The notes: generated by a model from the sequence alone, not told the origin. Positions 13,794 to 22,057 are shown, numbered from the stretch's first letter. The stretch: DNA of 23,508 nt from CAYMTN01 sp964393335 (GCA_964393335.1 CAYMTN010000062.1:1-23508); one strand, 5' to 3'. A program made the numbers and translations.

Positions 13794-16700
13794 TCAACCA
13801 AGCTGCGCCTGCCGCTGGTACGTGATGAAGCGCGCGATCTCACGTTCGGTCAGTTCGCGCGGCGGCGAGACGACGTAATAACCGTCGGTCCACAACGCGC
13901 TGCCGTTCAACTCGTCCGGGTAATATTCGGCGGTACGGCTGGCGGTTTCCGCCATCAAGTGCGCGATGATCGTATCCGGCAGCACCTTTTCCGGTGCGCT
14001 GAGCGACACCACGACGTAATCCGAGCGCACGTCGAGTTCTTCCAACTGCCACGCGTTTTCCTCGACGATGTCCTGAATCCACATGTACAGGTCGTCGGCC
14101 AGGTTACCGAGCAGCTCCTGGCCCGGATCGAACGGCAGCCACAGGCAGGTATAAGCCGTGAACGTCTGCGGCGCGGAGTCTTCAACCGGGCGGGACGGGA
14201 TCGGCTGCTCGTCATACAGCTCGCCCTGCACCAATGACTCGCGCAATCCGACCGGCGGGCGGAGATCGGTGGGGCGGTTGGGCAGCGTCTTCGCGGCAGG
14301 CGGCTCGTCGTCCATCTCCGGCACGAGATCGAGCGACATGCCCAGGCGGCGCGCCTGCCGCCGGATGGTGCGCACCGGCGTATTCGCATGGAAGACCATG
14401 CTCAGCGCGAGGTCGTGCTCGACCAGCTTGCTGTAGAGCAAAAATTCGCCTTCGCCCGGCAGCGTGATAAACCGGATCAGCGCATCCGAGTCGACGGTGC
14501 TGGTCTGCCACGCCGAATCGACGATCTCGAACAGGCGGTCCATCGCCGCGTCGGATAGCTGCCCGGCGTCGGCCAGGACTTCGCCGGGCCGCGTGACCAT
14601 CGTCGCCTGCGCGGAACTTTCGAGCGAATACTGCGTGAGCATGACCGCCATCTGCGCCAGGTCGGCTTCGTCGTCGTCCTCGATCGCGGCGTATGAACCG
14701 GCTTCCTGCTCCCTGATGGCGTCAAGCTGGAAATCGTCGTACCCGGTTTCAGCCAGTTCGAGGTCTTCGAGATAGAGTTCTTCGGTTGCCGTGTCTTCAG
14801 ACTCGGCCTGATCGGACTCATCCTGATCGAACCCGGCATCACCGGCCAACGCGCCGACGGCTTCGTCGCCGGTCCCGGTGCCTGCGTCGCCTGCGTCGAA
14901 TTCATCGAGGGCGTATTCATCCGGGATCGGAAATTCGCCATCGAACTGCTCGAACCAGCGTGCGGCCTCATCCGCCGTGACCTCGACCAGATGCTCGCCA
15001 TCCATATCGAACAGCGGCGCGGCCTGCTCGCCTTCATCAGCGGCGAAGAAATCCTGCTGATCGGCATCACTCACCCCGGCATAAAACGCCTCCGCGATAC
15101 CGGCATCGTCGGGGAATTCGCCGCGTGATGCATCACCGAGTGACGCGTCACCGTCCGGGGCGTCACCGCCATAGGCGGCGGGGTACGATGCCTCGTCACC
15201 GGCGCTGGATTCGCCTCCGGTCTCGTCACCGGCTGGTTGGTAGCCGAGGGCCTGATCGATCTCCTCGGTTCCAGCCTCAACCGGCAGATCGGCCAGCGCG
15301 AACAAATCGTCCATCGACAGCAGCCCAGCTTCCAGGTCGGGCATCTCCTCGTCCGGCTGCCACGTATCGGGAGGCTGGATGTGCTCCGGCTCCGGCAGCG
15401 AATCGTCGGCGCGCCGGGCGGAGAGCCACGCCGTCGAGGGCCGCGTATCCTGCGGTGACAGCGGCGGCTCGGTCAGCGGATCGGGCAGAAGACGCGCGAT
15501 GGAGCGCGGTACGTCCGTCTCGCTGACCAACGTGCTGTCATCGGCAAACACGTCCGGCCCCTGGTCGTGCAGCACGTCCGCGATCTCCTCCGGCGAGGGC
15601 TTTTGACGCGGCCTGCCCTCGATGTGGTCAAACATGGCCGATACGTCTTGCATGCCTTCGACCGGCTCATCCTTCTGCCAGGACGGGAGCGGCTTGAGCC
15701 GGGGGCGGCGCGTCCGCGCCGGGGGAAGCTGCTCTTCGATTTCGCTGAGCAACTGGTTAAGCGAAAAATCGTCGTCGTCATCGGTGCTCGTCACCGCGCT
15801 GAGCGCCGTCGTCGCCGGGTAATGCGCGGAATCGTCCTTTGTGACCGGCGGCTCGATGAACTCCGGCTCGAAGGCATCTTCGGCGGTGACATCCCGCCGG
15901 GCCTCGACGCTTTCCGCGTCAAAGCCGGTCAGCCAGTCCGGGGCGTCTTCGGCTGCCATTTCATCCGGCAAAAACTGGTCCGTCTCGGCAGGCTCGGCGT
16001 CGGACGACGTCCGCGCCAGCGCATACGTCGGCTCGTCATAATCGCTTTCCGAGACGTCTTCACCGGCCAGCGCCGCCAATACGCCTTCAAAGGACGGATC
16101 GAATAACCCGTCGATCACCTGCCCGATAGTCGTATCGCCCAACGCTTCATCGCCGGCTTCATCGTCGAGCGCGGCCCCAGCCGGTGCGTCAGGGTCCTGG
16201 GATGTCGGGGACGCGCCGCGCCGGATGGCATCCAGCACGTAATCGAGCGCGCTGTCCGCCCCGCCGTACCCTTCATCCGCCGGTGCGTCGGCGGCAATCG
16301 ACGCCAGCAGGTCTTCCAGCCGCGTGCGCCGGGGCCGCACGTCTTCGGGCATCCGCATCGAATCGACCAGTTCATGAAACACGCGGTCTTGCGGCGAGCG
16401 CGGCGAGGTGGGCTGCGACTGCGCGACGGCATCCAGCACTTCGCCAAAATCGGACGGGTCCTGATCGCTCTGATCGGTCGCCAGGAACTGCCGCACGCCA
16501 TCCAGGTCTTGCGGCGGCACGGACGGCGTATCGTCTGGTTTGCGCGGCGGCTCGTCCGGGTGCGGGCCGAGCGGTTTGGTATCGCGTTTTTTCTCGACGT
16601 CCCAGCCGTGCTCCTGGATCAGGTCGTCAAACGTGCCGTCCGGCAGGGCGTTGATCGTATCGTCATCGGCGTAGGAATCGTCCCATGCCAGTTCCGCCCC

Positions 16701-17639
16701 GTCTTCCTGCAAGCGGACTGTCTGGCCTCTCCAGCGGCGCTGAGGAGGCAGCTCGCTGGTATCATCCAGCTTGCCGGTTTCCGGCGGCGCTTCCCATTCG
16801 AGCAGGGTCGTCGTATCCGGCGGTTCGGCGGGCTGGTCCAGGACTCGCGTCTCCGGCGGTTCAGCCGGCCATTGAAGCTCGGCGGTCGTCTGGTGCGGTG
16901 ACTCGTCTTCGGGCAGCACGCGTGTCGCGCCCGGTTCATCCAATTGATCGTCAAACAGGCGCGTACCGGTTGGCCGGTCATCGACCTCGTCAAAGCCCGC
17001 CAGCACCTCCCGCAGCGGGCCGGTTTGTGCCCGTTCGAGCGCCTCGAACTCCGCCAGGATGTCACCCGGCACAGACAACGGGCCGGTGACAGGCCGGTCC
17101 AGTTCGGCCAGGTCGTCCATCAATTTTTCGCGCTCGACCTGATCCAGCAGATCGGTCGGGGTCGGCTTGGTGCCGGATGGAGGCCGTTGGGCGGCCTGCT
17201 GTTGATCGACCAGGTCCCGCAGGTCGGCGGGCATCTGCGGCGGCGAAAATTCGTCGGTGGCCTTCGGTATGGTTCGCTGGCTGCGGCGGACGACGTCCTG
17301 CACGCGCGGGATCAAATCCCGCGCCGTATACGGCTTGGTGACCGCGCCTTGCACGTCCATGAACCGGACGCGTTCCTGTTGAGCCGGTGTCTGCGGGCAC
17401 AGGATCACGAGCAGCCCGGGCTGAATCTGGCGCAGCAGGCGGATCAATTCCATCGCGTCCATATCGGGCAGCGCAAAATCCACCACCGCCACGTCCAACT
17501 CGGCCTTCCGAAGGGTATCTTCGGCTGCCGGGCCGTTCGCCGCCAGCGCCACGCGGAACTCGCCGGTTCCTTCCAGCGCCTGCTTGATGCTAACCATGAA
17601 GGTGATATCGGGGTCGATTAACAATACTCGTGTGGTCAT
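13794..17639 (-). CDS. Receiver / acidic linker / roadblock-like / inactive IS200-type transposase-like fusion
   Basis: A 1281-residue protein. Residues 1-118 are a receiver with Asp9, Asp11, the phosphorylation site Asp54 (AVVDFALPD) and Lys102 (VTKPY). Residues about 125-1000 are a very acidic, probably disordered linker. Residues about 1005-1105 (TRPGEVLADAGQLS, then EGEFLLYSKLVEHDLALSMVF) resemble a roadblock/LC7 domain, often a small-GTPase partner. Residues about 1160-1281 follow the IS200/IS605 Y1 transposase order: CLWLP, a helix ending EENAWQLEELDV, SDYVVVSL, a helix with TASRTAEYYPDE, ALWTDGYYVV and EREIARFITYQRQ. The metal-binding HUH reads Tyr1208-Val-Val1210 and the catalytic Tyr of YxxxQ is Phe1271 (Gln1275 kept), so no DNA cleavage is expected. 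There is no clear ribosome site. A promoter lies at 17682-17710. Repeat copies f and g flank the gene. Confidence 0.85.
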   Translation of the reverse strand: MTTRVLLIDPDITFMVSIKQALEGTGEFRVALAANGPAAEDTLRKAELDVAVVDFALPDMDAMELIRLLRQIQPGLLVILCPQTPAQQERVRFMDVQGAVTKPYTARDLIPRVQDVVRRSQRTIPKATDEFSPPQMPADLRDLVDQQQAAQRPPSGTKPTPTDLLDQVEREKLMDDLAELDRPVTGPLSVPGDILAEFEALERAQTGPLREVLAGFDEVDDRPTGTRLFDDQLDEPGATRVLPEDESPHQTTAELQWPAEPPETRVLDQPAEPPDTTTLLEWEAPPETGKLDDTSELPPQRRWRGQTVRLQEDGAELAWDDSYADDDTINALPDGTFDDLIQEHGWDVEKKRDTKPLGPHPDEPPRKPDDTPSVPPQDLDGVRQFLATDQSDQDPSDFGEVLDAVAQSQPTSPRSPQDRVFHELVDSMRMPEDVRPRRTRLEDLLASIAADAPADEGYGGADSALDYVLDAIRRGASPTSQDPDAPAGAALDDEAGDEALGDTTIGQVIDGLFDPSFEGVLAALAGEDVSESDYDEPTYALARTSSDAEPAETDQFLPDEMAAEDAPDWLTGFDAESVEARRDVTAEDAFEPEFIEPPVTKDDSAHYPATTALSAVTSTDDDDDFSLNQLLSEIEEQLPPARTRRPRLKPLPSWQKDEPVEGMQDVSAMFDHIEGRPRQKPSPEEIADVLHDQGPDVFADDSTLVSETDVPRSIARLLPDPLTEPPLSPQDTRPSTAWLSARRADDSLPEPEHIQPPDTWQPDEEMPDLEAGLLSMDDLFALADLPVEAGTEEIDQALGYQPAGDETGGESSAGDEASYPAAYGGDAPDGDASLGDASRGEFPDDAGIAEAFYAGVSDADQQDFFAADEGEQAAPLFDMDGEHLVEVTADEAARWFEQFDGEFPIPDEYALDEFDAGDAGTGTGDEAVGALAGDAGFDQDESDQAESEDTATEELYLEDLELAETGYDDFQLDAIREQEAGSYAAIEDDDEADLAQMAVMLTQYSLESSAQATMVTRPGEVLADAGQLSDAAMDRLFEIVDSAWQTSTVDSDALIRFITLPGEGEFLLYSKLVEHDLALSMVFHANTPVRTIRRQARRLGMSLDLVPEMDDEPPAAKTLPNRPTDLRPPVGLRESLVQGELYDEQPIPSRPVEDSAPQTFTAYTCLWLPFDPGQELLGNLADDLYMWIQDIVEENAWQLEELDVRSDYVVVSLSAPEKVLPDTIIAHLMAETASRTAEYYPDELNGSALWTDGYYVVSPPRELTEREIARFITYQRQAQLG

Positions 17640-17681
17640 TGGGTGGCCCGTCCCGCGTCTGTTGTTGGTCTAGTTAATCCC

Positions 17682-17710
17682 ATTGTACTTCGGGCCACAC
17701 TTCGAGGCAA
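17682..17710 (-). promoter_or_regulatory. Promoter of the receiver/transposase-like gene
   Basis: TTGCCT at 17710-17705 and TACAAT at 17687-17682 with a 17-base spacer, 42 bases before the ATG. Repeat copy g starts 50 bases upstream of the -35. Confidence 0.55.
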
Positions 17711-17760
17711 TGCGTCGTGGTGATCGGGCGCATCCCAGATTCGGGACAGAATTTGTTCTG

Positions 17761-17833
17761 GTAGGGGCGTTTGCCGCGCCCGCCTCAAAAACCTGGGCGG
17801 AGACGAACCGGTGGTTCGAAGCACAGCCTCTAC
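17761..17833 (+). repeat. Full-length palindromic intergenic repeat (copy g)
   Basis: 73 bases. The left end GTAGGGGC pairs with the right end GCCTCTAC with one mismatch. It contains the left-half sequence (to 17780), CCTCAAAAACC, GGGCGG and the inner hairpin CGAACC-GGT-GGTTCG. It joins in one unit the left halves (a, d, h, i) and right halves (b, c, e, f) seen elsewhere. Confidence 0.8.
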
Positions 17834-17868
17834 GGAAAAACGGTCAAACCGCCCGGTTCATGCCTGGA

Positions 17869-18555
17869 CTAGCCCACCACCGGCAGCGCGGAACACTGGC
17901 CCTCGACTTGAATCCACTGTGCGTTGCTGATCACCCACACCTGCTGCGCGTTGAAGCGCTGCACCTTGTACCAGCTTGAATCGGCGTTGCGCCCCACGAC
18001 CGTCACGGTTTCGCCGACGTCAAACTGGCCGAGCTGCGTCATGGCCGTGCCGGGACCATCGCGGAAATTGAGCTGCGAAACCAGCACACGCCCGGTACAC
18101 CCCGCGCCGGTGCTGGTTCCCGGCCCGGCAGTGCCGGAGACTTCGAGCAGCAGCGCCGCCGGGGCGCTCACCGCGCTGCCGTTAAACGCGACAACTTCCA
18201 GGCTGTAGATGCCTTCGCGGTCCGGCACCCAACTCAGGATCGCTTTGGTCGGCCCGGTCTGGTCGGGCGGCAGCGACTTGGTGCCCGCCACGCGCCCGCC
18301 GACGTTCAACTGGAACCGGTCGGCCTGGGTATCGGTTTCGACCGTGATGTCAACGCGCTGGTTGGCCGGGACCACCGCCCCGCTGGCCGGGTCAAGAATC
18401 TGGACGGTAGGCGCGCGGCCCGGCGACGATCCGCCGCCGCCCGTACCCGGCGTAGCATTTGTGGTCTTGTCGCCCGAATTCAGGCTCAACGAGCACGCCA
18501 GCAGCGCCCCCGACAGGGCCGCCAGCAGCCACACGTAAAACCGGGACCGGTTCAT
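17869..18555 (-). CDS. Lipoprotein with Ig-like and SH3-like domains
   Basis: A 228-residue exported lipoprotein. The signal peptide ends in the lipobox LLAC with Cys21 as the lipidation site. A Gly/Ser/Thr-rich spacer (about 27-47) precedes an Ig-like sandwich (about 49-142, from PTVQILDPASGAVV to LLLEVSG). A bacterial SH3-like domain follows (about 152-222: QLNFRDGPGTAMTQLGQF, then GETVTVVGRNADSSWYKV and VWVISNAQWI). Its Ig-SH3 order matches residues about 44-235 of the large WD40 lipoprotein upstream on the same strand, so the two look like paralogous modules. Likely role: anchored cell-surface binding protein; ligand unknown. A GGCAGG lies about five bases before the ATG. Confidence 0.82.
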   Translation of the reverse strand: MNRSRFYVWLLAALSGALLACSLSLNSGDKTTNATPGTGGGGSSPGRAPTVQILDPASGAVVPANQRVDITVETDTQADRFQLNVGGRVAGTKSLPPDQTGPTKAILSWVPDREGIYSLEVVAFNGSAVSAPAALLLEVSGTAGPGTSTGAGCTGRVLVSQLNFRDGPGTAMTQLGQFDVGETVTVVGRNADSSWYKVQRFNAQQVWVISNAQWIQVEGQCSALPVVG

Positions 18556-18653
18556 AGACCTGCCTTTTTCCCTCTCCGCACATCGTTTCAGGGGGGAGCA
18601 GGCATTTCGACTACCCCATGCTTGAGGGCGTCTCTTGACCTTACTTCCCCCAG

Positions 18654-18683
18654 AGTCCCCTCTCCGAACTCGAAGAGGGGACT
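18654..18683 (+). terminator. Perfect 10-base hairpin followed by TTTTAT
   Basis: AGTCCCCTCT (18654-18663) pairs with AGAGGGGACT (18674-18683), then T residues follow on the plus side. Both flanking genes are on the minus strand, so this may stop antisense transcription or be a separate palindromic repeat. Confidence 0.45.
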
Positions 18684-18711
18684 TTTATCGCCCTGTTTTC
18701 CCCCGTTCCGA

Positions 18712-18732
18712 CTGGCGGGTCAAACCGGCCAG
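18712..18732 (-). terminator. Hairpin after the secreted Cys-containing protein gene
   Basis: CTGGCGGGT (18712-18720) and ACCGGCCAG (18724-18732) pair over a 3-base loop with one mismatch, starting 24 bases beyond the stop codon of the gene at 18757. No T run follows on the minus strand. Confidence 0.4.
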
Positions 18733-18756
18733 ATACGGAAAAGGGGGGGCGTGAGG

Positions 18757-19434
18757 CTATTTCACCACACCGCTGGGCAGCGGCCTGCCCTGCCAGACGG
18801 AGTCGTAGTTCGGCCCCATGCTGCTGGCAGGAACCCACAGGAAGTCGCACACCCATAGTATCTTGTAGTATTGGCCGCTGGCATCCAGGCCAAGCACCCA
18901 GGCGGTTTTGCCTGCCGCGAGCGTCAGGGCCGGGCTGACCGCCACGCCGGGTTCGGCGTAGAGCGGGGCATCGGCCACCAACGCACCCACGACCGCCGTC
19001 GCGGGCAGCGGCATTTGCACGTCACAGCCAGCGATAGGCGTGGGTGGCAGGCACCGATTGTCGGCCTTCACATCCGCCAGGACGATCCCGTCGGCCACCG
19101 ACCGGACACGGATCGGGTTGCGCGTCGGCTGAGTCGTGAAGACATTCGAGTCGTAGGTAAACGTCGCACCACCAAATCCGCTGCCAGTGAAATGGAACAG
19201 CGTATTCCCCGCACCATCCCACACCTGGACTTCGTACGTGTCATCAATAACTAGTGCCGCAGTGCCGATCCGCCAGACTCCGCAGCTAGCCGCGGTAGCG
19301 CCTGGAAACGTCAAGTTATTCCATACCCCCGCATCGGCGGACGTGGCCGCCCACGCCGGTTGCGGAATCGCCAATAACCCCAGCAAGAGGCACAACAGAA
19401 GGACTTTCGACGTTCTCGTTTTCACTACAGTCAT
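18757..19434 (-). CDS. Secreted protein of unknown function with an SH3-like C-terminal part
   Basis: A 225-residue exported protein. The signal peptide has a basic start, a long Leu core and an AWA cleavage site after residue 29. The mature protein starts with a beta-rich domain (about 30-125, VWNNLTFPGATAASCGVW to DNRCLPP). A C-terminal part (about 140-225) has the spacing of an SH3-like fold (APLYAEPGVAV, AWVLGLDASGQYYKI, LWVPASSM) but lacks the RxGPG motif. Four cysteines in the mature part may form disulfides. AAAGGAGAT lies about six bases before the ATG. It sits between two lipoproteins with related C-terminal or internal domains, which suggests a locus of envelope proteins. No enzyme family is recognised. 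Confidence 0.75.
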   Translation of the reverse strand: MTVVKTRTSKVLLLCLLLGLLAIPQPAWAATSADAGVWNNLTFPGATAASCGVWRIGTAALVIDDTYEVQVWDGAGNTLFHFTGSGFGGATFTYDSNVFTTQPTRNPIRVRSVADGIVLADVKADNRCLPPTPIAGCDVQMPLPATAVVGALVADAPLYAEPGVAVSPALTLAAGKTAWVLGLDASGQYYKILWVCDFLWVPASSMGPNYDSVWQGRPLPSGVVK

Positions 19435-19519
19435 TACGATCTCCTTTAGCTATGGTCAAAAACGCCGGGTAGACAGGAGAAAGGAAATCTTGGGTGGCCC
19501 ATGAGACAACGATGCAGAG

Positions 19520-19535
19520 ACCAGTGTACAGTGGT
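19520..19535. promoter_or_regulatory. Near-perfect 16-base dyad upstream of the secreted protein gene
   Basis: ACCAGTGTACAGTGGT is symmetric at 14 of 16 positions (ACCA-N-TGTACA-N-TGGT). It lies 86 bases before the start codon of the minus-strand gene at 19434. Candidate operator; its regulator is unknown. Confidence 0.35.
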
Positions 19536-19591
19536 GAAATCCCTCTCTCTCTCGATCCGGACTTCAATATCTTTCTCGGACTGGGAGTCAG

Positions 19592-19632
19592 GTGTCGAAA
19601 GACACAGGCCGGGTGCGGCTGCACGTAGCCGC
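19592..19632 (-). terminator. Two adjacent hairpins downstream of the WD40 lipoprotein gene
   Basis: GTGTC-GAAA-GACAC (19592-19605, a GAAA tetraloop on the plus strand) and GCGGCT-GCACGT-AGCCGC (19615-19632). They lie 58-98 bases beyond the stop codon at 19690. Without T runs, their role in termination or RNA stability is uncertain. Confidence 0.4.
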
Positions 19633-19689
19633 CCGCAAGGGAGCCAGGGGACGCGCTAAACGGGAGCAAATTCAGCAGCCGCGCGCGCC

Positions 19690-21909
19690 CTACTCCACCG
19701 CCCACAATAGAACGGTGCCGTCGCTGTTACCGGTGACGATGCGCACATCGTCCGGGCTGAAATAGACGCTCAGCAGGTCCGACCCGCCGGGTAGACTGGC
19801 GAGTTGACTGCCGCCGCTCAAATCCCAGATGCGCAGCAGCCCGTCATGGCTGGCCGATACGAGCAGGCTCGCGCCGGGGTTGAAGTCCAGCGCCGCGACC
19901 TGGGACGACCCGTGATCGAGCACACGTTCCAACGAGCCGCCGCCCTGCCATACCCACACCAGCGCGCTGCCGCCGCACACCTGCTCGCGCCCGCTGGCCG
20001 CGATCATGCCGGAGTACGGATCGACGACCAGGCTGGCGATTGACTCGCTGCTGCCGGGATAGGTCATCACCAGTTGGCCGGTATTGGCGTTGTAGAGTTC
20101 GACCGCGCCGCCGCCCAGGTTGCAATTTTTGGCTTGGGTGGCGATCACGACGCTGTCACTCGCCAGGAACCCAACGCCGCTCACCAGCCCGTACGTTTCA
20201 ATCGACGTGGTCGGCGTGCCGCTCGCCACGTCCCACACGCGCACCAGGCCGTCCAGGCCGCCGCCCGCGTCCGGATTCGCGCCGCCGGACGCAATGCGCG
20301 TGCCGTCCGCGCTGTAGGCCACGCGGTTGACCTCCGCGCCGTGGTCGTAACTGGCGATCGGGGCACCCGTCGCCGCGTCCCACACGCGCACCGTGTGGTC
20401 CCAGCTACCCGATACGACGCGCGATCCGTCCGGGCTGAGCGTCACCGTCGTCACGCGGTCGGTGTGACCGGCCAGCGTCAGCAGCGCGATTTCCGTAAAG
20501 GCGTCCCACAGGCGCACCGTACCGTCCCAACTGGCCGACGCCACGACCCGCCCATCCGGTCCAACCGCCAGGCCATCGACTGCGCCGCCATGCCCTAACA
20601 ACTTGGCAACAGAGGCGACCTGTCCGGCGTTGGCCGCCGTGATCGGTGAAAACGGCGGCGACTGCGCGCTCCCGCCGTTATCCGGCGTGGATGTCGGCAG
20701 CGGCGTCGAGGTGGGGATCGGGGTGGATGTCGGACCGGCGGTAGGAACCGGCGTATAGGTCGCCGGACCGGCGATCACGGTGATGTCTTTGTACGCCTGG
20801 TTATTGCTCTCGTTGCTCTCCACGACGCTGTTTTGATCGTCGACGGTCACCAGGATGCGCGTCACGCCCGGCGTCGTGAAGGTCACGGCGAGGCCGCTGC
20901 TCGGCACCTGGAATTCCTGGCCGGGGCTGAGGCCGGGCACGTCGTAATAAGCGACCTGCCCATCCGGCTTGAGAATCGCGACGCGGAACTGGTTGGACGT
21001 CGTGCCGCCGTTGTTCCTCACGCGGATAATGTACGTCGCCTGCGCATGGCCGGTCGCGTCAAGCTGCACCTGCGACACGCCTTCCAGCAGGCTCAACGTC
21101 AGGTCCGGCAGGGTCGGCGTGGCGGTCGTGCCGGGCTGCGTTGGGACCGGCGTTTCGCTGGGGGCTGGCGTGGGCGAAACCGGGACGACCGCAGGCCGGA
21201 CGGCACTGCAATCGCCTAACTGGGTTGTATACGCTGCACTGATCCACCCGATCTGCCCGCCCCACGACACCTGCCACCAGCGGCCATCGGTCCGGTCAGC
21301 GTACCCGAAGATCGGCGGTTCCTGCCCGGCGCTGAAATTGCTGATGATGTCGTAATTGGTACCCGGCCCGGCGCGGAAGCGCAGCCCCCCGGCATTCACA
21401 CGGGCGCGGCACTGCGGGTTATAGGGCGTGACGGATGGCACGATGTACGTCGACAGCGGCGTGCCAACCCCGGAACCCGCTTGCAGCTCCGGCAGCACGG
21501 TGATCGTCCGCTGCGCGGGCTGCCCGACAACTGAGTTGCTGTAGGCCCGCACGGCCAGCGTGACAATGCCGGGCTGGTCGGCCCGGTAGTCCAGCACGAC
21601 ATCGAACGTGGTCGGGTTGATCGCCTCGGCAGGCGGCTGGCTGGCGACTCGAATCCCGTTCACCAGCAGCTCGACGAGTGTCACACCGGATTCGCTGGTA
21701 GCCCGCGCCCGCACGGACACAGTCTGCCCCTGGGTGACGGTGATCCCTTCGGCAGGCTCCAGGATCTCAACGTTGGGACGCTGGACCGCCGGGATCGCTG
21801 AGGCTGCCGGTGATGGCCCGCCGCCGATCTCCAGATTACACGCGAGGGCGGCCATCAAAAGGATCACGAACACCGGGACGGTGCGGAAAAACGGGGTTCG
21901 GGTGTGCAT
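19690..21909 (-). CDS. Large lipoprotein: Ig-like, SH3, CARDB and seven-bladed WD40 propeller
   Basis: A 739-residue exported lipoprotein. The lipobox ALAC gives Cys24 as the lipid site. Domains in order: Ig-like (about 44-139), SH3-like (about 165-235, with GGLRFRAGPGTNYD and GQIGWISAAY), a Thr/Pro spacer (about 240-266), CARDB-like sandwich (about 268-375, with VDDQNSVVESNESNN), a second TPTPT spacer (about 375-425), then a WD40 propeller (437-739) with seven blades marked by SASWDGTVRLWD, SGSWDHTVRVWD, DGLVRVWD, SASHDGLLRIWD and NSDGTVLLW. It is probably a cell-surface binding scaffold; the ligand is unknown. The start at 21909 has AGGAG six bases upstream, and an in-frame start at 22014 would bury the signal peptide. 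A promoter with an overlapping dyad lies just upstream. Confidence 0.88.
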   Translation of the reverse strand: MHTRTPFFRTVPVFVILLMAALACNLEIGGGPSPAASAIPAVQRPNVEILEPAEGITVTQGQTVSVRARATSESGVTLVELLVNGIRVASQPPAEAINPTTFDVVLDYRADQPGIVTLAVRAYSNSVVGQPAQRTITVLPELQAGSGVGTPLSTYIVPSVTPYNPQCRARVNAGGLRFRAGPGTNYDIISNFSAGQEPPIFGYADRTDGRWWQVSWGGQIGWISAAYTTQLGDCSAVRPAVVPVSPTPAPSETPVPTQPGTTATPTLPDLTLSLLEGVSQVQLDATGHAQATYIIRVRNNGGTTSNQFRVAILKPDGQVAYYDVPGLSPGQEFQVPSSGLAVTFTTPGVTRILVTVDDQNSVVESNESNNQAYKDITVIAGPATYTPVPTAGPTSTPIPTSTPLPTSTPDNGGSAQSPPFSPITAANAGQVASVAKLLGHGGAVDGLAVGPDGRVVASASWDGTVRLWDAFTEIALLTLAGHTDRVTTVTLSPDGSRVVSGSWDHTVRVWDAATGAPIASYDHGAEVNRVAYSADGTRIASGGANPDAGGGLDGLVRVWDVASGTPTTSIETYGLVSGVGFLASDSVVIATQAKNCNLGGGAVELYNANTGQLVMTYPGSSESIASLVVDPYSGMIAASGREQVCGGSALVWVWQGGGSLERVLDHGSSQVAALDFNPGASLLVSASHDGLLRIWDLSGGSQLASLPGGSDLLSVYFSPDDVRIVTGNSDGTVLLWAVE

Positions 21910-21953
21910 ATCGCGCTCCTGGCTCACTGCTGTGCGGTACACATGATCTGCCC

Positions 21954-21985
21954 TGCATTGTAATGCAACTTGGGGCGCATGCAAA
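21954..21985 (-). promoter_or_regulatory. Promoter of the WD40 lipoprotein gene with a dyad over its -10
   Basis: TTTGCA at 21985-21980 and TACAAT at 21962-21957 with a 17-base spacer. TGCATT-GT-AATGCA (21954-21967) is a perfect inverted repeat covering the -10 box and may be an operator. Confidence 0.5.
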
Positions 21986-22029
21986 CTTCTTTGTCTTTGC
22001 GAGCGACGACTCACCCCTTCGACAAACGC

Positions 22030-22057
22030 AAAAAGCCCCCGGAGGATGATCGGGGGC
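22030..22057 (-). terminator. Rho-independent terminator of the V4R gene
   Basis: On the minus strand GCCCCCG (22057-22051), a 9-base loop, CGGGGGC (22041-22035) and then TTTTT. It lies 110 bases beyond the V4R stop codon and directly before the promoter of the next gene. Confidence 0.8.

Noticed and set aside
13685..17833. The receiver/transposase-like gene as a live IS200/IS605 insertion sequence
   Set aside because: The HUH and catalytic Tyr are lost, the gene has its own promoter and receiver domain, and no IS200-style end structure or TnpB is present.
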